From Geoalkalibacter_A sp034189505 (GTDB lineage Bacteria > Desulfobacterota > Desulfuromonadia > Desulfuromonadales > Geoalkalibacteraceae), in assembly GCA_034189505.1 (NCBI GenBank), contig JAXHUR010000097.1, forward strand, positions 1 to 9,032: a stretch of 9,032 bases of DNA. The letters run 5' to 3'. Made by a program: the position numbers and the translations under genes. Below, in pieces: positions 6,007 to 9,032 of this stretch. Each line of letters starts with the position of its first letter. The first letter of the stretch is position 1. The notes beneath the pieces were generated by a model that was given only the letters and a program-made list of their open reading frames with translations, ran no database searches and had not been told where the DNA came from.

Positions 6007-9000
6007 ATGATAGGTTTTCGAAGCCAAATGATTGGATGGGCTATTTTCGTGCTTGCGCTGGCATGGCTTCCGGCGGAAACGGTACGCGCCATCGAAGTGC
6101 ATAATTTTGACTGCAAGAATTGCCATAAACTCGGTGTTTCCTACAACGAGTTGGGCAACGCCACCACCAATGTCTGCCTTGAGTGCCACAAGGACAACCC
6201 GCCGACGGTCAACATGCTCGACGGCAGCAGCGCCACGCCTGATGGCCTTTTTGCGCCCACCGATGCCAGCAACGCCATGGGATCCTACCCTTCAGGGCTG
6301 TCCGAAAGCAGCGGTCAGCGGTCCCAGTCCTCCCATATTTGGGCGGCGCGCGATGTTAACAAAGCCGCGGGAGCTCAGTCGCCGAGCAGTCGCGTATTTT
6401 ACGGTCGCTACGGCATTTCCACCGGCAAGGTCACCTGCCAGCGCTGCCATGACCCGCACAGCCGCGACGCCACCAATACCAAAATCCTGCGGCTCGGCAC
6501 CGGCAGTCGTGAGCAGATGTGCATCGACTGTCATGCCCCCTGGAACATCGACAACACGGATCACGGCCTGCTGAGTCATCCCATGGTCGCGGATTACGCC
6601 GCTGTGCAGGGCGCCAACCCGGGTAAGTACCGGGCTCCTGCTGACGTCGCTGCAGCGGCGGGCGAGGTGACGCTGGTGGACGGCAAGGTCTCCTGTTCTT
6701 CCTGTCACGGTGTGCATTTTGTCGATTCAGACGGTGCGACTATTGATGGGATTGGGCAGACCCTGAGCGCCGGCGACGGCAAATTGCTCAAGGCCGACGG
6801 ACCGGCTGGGGATGATCAGTCAATGCTGTGCCAGGCCTGTCATTCCTATAAAGCTCACGGCAGCGCCACTGAAACGGTGGGTTGTCTGGTATGCCACAGT
6901 GGGCATTCCTACAACGGAGGCAGTCCCAATTACTATGTCCTCCGGGGGCAGGCTGAAACCACCACCTATGGGGCGGTCAACTCGTTAGCCTATGCCGATT
7001 TGACCGCCGATCTCGGCGGCACCTCGACCACCGACCAGCTGTGGGCGGGCAGCGCCGGCAGCGCCGATGGGTACTGCGAGCGCTGCCATGGGGATCTGAC
7101 GACTATGCCCGGCAGCAGTCGGACCCATGTGGAGGGCGAGAATTGCCTGGAGTGTCATGCCCACAATGGCGATGGGATGACCTACGCCTTCGAGGCCAAT
7201 TGTACCGATTGCCACGGTTGGCCTCCATCCGACGACACCCAGGCCGGGCCTTCCGGATATGCCTTTGTGACATCGCCGGCCCGCGATTATTCAGCGGACG
7301 CCAACTACAAGGCCGAGAGCGCCACAGCGCATACCACCCACACCGGCTCGACAAGTGCCTACGGCATGTCCTGCGGGCGCTGTCATGACGACGATTTCGC
7401 CACCACCCATAACGACGGCAATTACCAGAATGTCTTTACCGGCACTACAGCGGACAGTGTCAGCAGTGCCGGCGGCGTTCTCAGCCCCGTTTACAACAAG
7501 ACAGACCCGGGGACCTGTTCCAACGTCTACTGTCACAGCAACGGCGGAAAACGAAACGCATCCGGTGCCAAACAGAGCGCTGATTTTACTACCGTTGACG
7601 TGACCTGGACGGGGCAGAGCATCGCTGCCTGTGACGCCTGCCACGGCAACGGCAGCGCCACCATGGGGACAAGCAACAACTCACCCCGCCACATCGCTCA
7701 CCTCGACCGGGGTTATTCCTGCAATATCTGCCATCAGGCCACCGCCGCCAACGCCACGACTCTGGCTGCCAACGCGGCAGGCGGCAGCCATGTCGACGGC
7801 GGGGTCGATATCGTCTTCGACTCGTCCCACAATCTTGGCGCAGGTTTCATGGGGAGCGGCACTTATGACGCGACTGCCGGCACCTGCGCAGTTTACTGCC
7901 ACTCCGACGGCAAGGGCAATTATGCCACTGCCAATGCCGATTGGGACCTCGCCTCAGGTGGGGCCTGCCATTTCTGCCACGGCCATGACGCCGGGTCCAC
8001 CAATCCGCTGACTTCAGGCAGCCACATGACGCATATCGACGACAGCGACGACGAGATCGGCCGCAGCCTGGGCTGCGTCGAATGTCACAGCAACACGGTC
8101 AGCGACAACAGCACCATCGCCACCGCGGCCAACCATATCAATGGCGCTTTCACCCTTGGCATCCAGATGGATGGGAGCAAGACCGATTGCACCGATATCT
8201 ACTGTCACAGCGACGGCAACGCCGGCAATCTCGTTTACCGCGACCGGGCCTGGGGAAGTGCCCCCATCTCCTGCGACGGCTGTCATGGCGACGGCAGCGG
8301 CAAATCCTATCCCGCGTATGCCAACGGCGGCGTGGCGCAGATCAACTCCAACAGCCATGAGGCCCATGCCGGCAACGCCGGTTTCACCTGCGCCGAGTGT
8401 CACAGCGCCACAGCGACGGGTAGCGGACTCAAGACCGGTGGGACCCTGACGCATCTCGATGAAACCATCGATGTCGCCGGCCCTCAGTTCACCTGGGATT
8501 CCGCGACCCGTACCTGCAGCAACATCGCCTGTCATTTCAACAATGGCGCGCAGTGGGGGGAAACTCTGACCTGCACCTCCTGTCACAACAACGGCACCGA
8601 CGACGGCCAGTTGACGAATGCCGTGCCGACAGGCAGCAGTGAAATTCATGCCACCCATTACAATGCGGCAGGTACTTATGTCGGCGGCTGTGCGGGGTGC
8701 CACGGCAGCGGCGCGACCACCGCCAGTCATGCGGGTCATGCCGACCTCAGTACGACCCTGGTCAACCTGACCTATTCCACGATCGATAAGAACTGCACTA
8801 ATTCCTGCCACCTGGCGGGCTCTGTCAATCTGTGGAGCGCCGGCCAGAGCCTGGCCTGCAGTGACTGCCATGGGTCGGGTAAGTCCCTTGACTCTGGGGA
8901 CAACCCGCCGGTCAGCGGTTCCCATGCCGCCCATGTCGTCAGCGCTGCAGGCGCCTATGGCAGCACGGCGAACTCATCCACCGCTGCTGTTTATGACTTC

Positions 9001-9032
9001 GGCTGCGGCAAATGCCACGGCAGCGTTGATGC
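6007..9032 (+). CDS. Giant multiheme c-type cytochrome (GSu_C4xC__C2xCH type), C-terminus beyond window
   Basis: The frame from ATG 6007 stays open for 1008 codons to the right edge. A signal peptide (hydrophobic MIGWAIFVLALAW) likely ends at VRA-IE, residues 28/29, sending the protein to the periplasm where hemes are attached. There are 26 heme-binding motifs. First Cys of CX2CH: 36, 57, 144, 172, 230, 275, 293, 357, 380, 399, 456, 542, 572, 654, 690, 756, 795, 856, 895, 951, 1000. CX4CH: 504, 728, 837. CX3CH: 627, 930. Spacing averages about one heme per 38 residues. Residues 36-460 use only CX2CH; from 504 a three-heme module repeats five times. CX4CH followed by CX2CH is the hallmark of the GSu_C4xC__C2xCH domain of Geobacter cytochromes. 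Role inferred: long-range electron transfer in the periplasm or at the cell surface. The specific ortholog cannot be named. No membrane anchor is visible so far. Confidence 0.95.
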   Translation, partial: MIGFRSQMIGWAIFVLALAWLPAETVRAIEVHNFDCKNCHKLGVSYNELGNATTNVCLECHKDNPPTVNMLDGSSATPDGLFAPTDASNAMGSYPSGLSESSGQRSQSSHIWAARDVNKAAGAQSPSSRVFYGRYGISTGKVTCQRCHDPHSRDATNTKILRLGTGSREQMCIDCHAPWNIDNTDHGLLSHPMVADYAAVQGANPGKYRAPADVAAAAGEVTLVDGKVSCSSCHGVHFVDSDGATIDGIGQTLSAGDGKLLKADGPAGDDQSMLCQACHSYKAHGSATETVGCLVCHSGHSYNGGSPNYYVLRGQAETTTYGAVNSLAYADLTADLGGTSTTDQLWAGSAGSADGYCERCHGDLTTMPGSSRTHVEGENCLECHAHNGDGMTYAFEANCTDCHGWPPSDDTQAGPSGYAFVTSPARDYSADANYKAESATAHTTHTGSTSAYGMSCGRCHDDDFATTHNDGNYQNVFTGTTADSVSSAGGVLSPVYNKTDPGTCSNVYCHSNGGKRNASGAKQSADFTTVDVTWTGQSIAACDACHGNGSATMGTSNNSPRHIAHLDRGYSCNICHQATAANATTLAANAAGGSHVDGGVDIVFDSSHNLGAGFMGSGTYDATAGTCAVYCHSDGKGNYATANADWDLASGGACHFCHGHDAGSTNPLTSGSHMTHIDDSDDEIGRSLGCVECHSNTVSDNSTIATAANHINGAFTLGIQMDGSKTDCTDIYCHSDGNAGNLVYRDRAWGSAPISCDGCHGDGSGKSYPAYANGGVAQINSNSHEAHAGNAGFTCAECHSATATGSGLKTGGTLTHLDETIDVAGPQFTWDSATRTCSNIACHFNNGAQWGETLTCTSCHNNGTDDGQLTNAVPTGSSEIHATHYNAAGTYVGGCAGCHGSGATTASHAGHADLSTTLVNLTYSTIDKNCTNSCHLAGSVNLWSAGQSLACSDCHGSGKSLDSGDNPPVSGSHAAHVVSAAGAYGSTANSSTAAVYDFGCGKCHGSVD
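7516..9018 (+). repeat. Five tandem three-heme modules within the cytochrome
   Basis: Each module reads CX3-4CH, then a Trp a few residues before a CX2CH usually followed by G, then an HxxH motif 10-27 residues before a second CX2CH. Module starts (first Cys) are residues 504, 627, 728, 837 and 930, so the period is 123, 101, 109 and 93 residues. HxxH occurs as HIAH (562-565), HMTH (673-676), HEAH (784-787), HATH (881-884) and HAAH (973-976). The last module ends at the CGKCH near the window edge, and more may follow. The repeats are seen at protein level; the DNA has diverged. Confidence 0.85.

Noticed and set aside
6032..8449. Short + strand open frames in the other two frames of the cytochrome region
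   Set aside because: Rich in A, T, P, R and S from frame-shifted reading of the cytochrome; the frame of ATG 6007 has all the heme motifs and no stop, so no frameshift need be invoked.
8014..8934. 306-codon open frame on the minus strand
   Set aside because: It is the complement of the heme-motif repeats; low-complexity G/A/V-rich translation with no motif, while the + strand reading is an obvious cytochrome.
1..9032. CRISPR array, tRNA, rRNA or insertion sequence
   Set aside because: No regularly spaced identical repeats, no tRNA-like or rRNA-like sequence and no transposase gene was found by reading both strands.

Overview
The window is GC-rich apart from one AT-rich gap. It reads like part of a chromosome from the Desulfuromonadota (Geobacter, Desulfuromonas and relatives). 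The main reason is the last gene: its heme motifs alternate CX4CH (or CX3CH) with CX2CH, the pattern of the GSu_C4xC__C2xCH cytochrome domain best known from Geobacter. The taxonomic call is an inference from gene content only.

Layout, all on the + strand. (1) Positions 1-1004: C-terminal part of a right-handed parallel beta-helix protein whose start lies left of the window. (2) 1014-1120: a 107-bp palindromic intergenic element, copy A. (3) 1137-2165: exported protein with three carboxypeptidase-regulatory-like beta-sandwich repeats. (4) 2146-3522: exported beta-helix protein, overlapping gene 3 by 20 bp. (5) 3519-4589: second three-repeat carboxypeptidase-regulatory-like protein, overlapping by 4 bp. 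(6) 4615-4721: copy B of the palindromic element. (7) 4668-5588: shorter exported beta-helix protein whose likely start codon lies inside copy B. (8) 5589-6006: gene-free, mostly AT-rich gap that begins with a C-rich, G-poor tract (possible Rho-dependent terminator) and carries a weak sigma-54-like site. (9) 6007-9032: a giant multiheme c-type cytochrome, open to the right edge, with 26 heme-binding motifs in the first 1008 residues.

The first five genes look like one transcription unit built by duplication of a [beta-helix + carboxypeptidase-regulatory-like] pair. They share a C-terminal signature (NWWG, then LDRV-FAPW-PV in two of them) and carry no recognisable catalytic domain, so they are probably structural or binding proteins outside the inner membrane. 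The cytochrome follows after a gap with its own ribosome binding site and a likely separate promoter. A working hypothesis is that the beta-sandwich and beta-helix proteins are cell-surface partners of the large cytochrome in extracellular electron transfer. This rests on co-location only: no outer-membrane porin, maturation gene or regulator is visible.

The most interesting signals are: the cytochrome's repeating three-heme module (CX3/4CH, then W-CX2CH, then HxxH-CX2CH, five times); two rare CX3CH motifs that replace CX4CH in that module; and the matched palindromic elements with equal 53-nt spacers that bracket genes 2-4, one of which appears to supply a start codon and part of a signal peptide.
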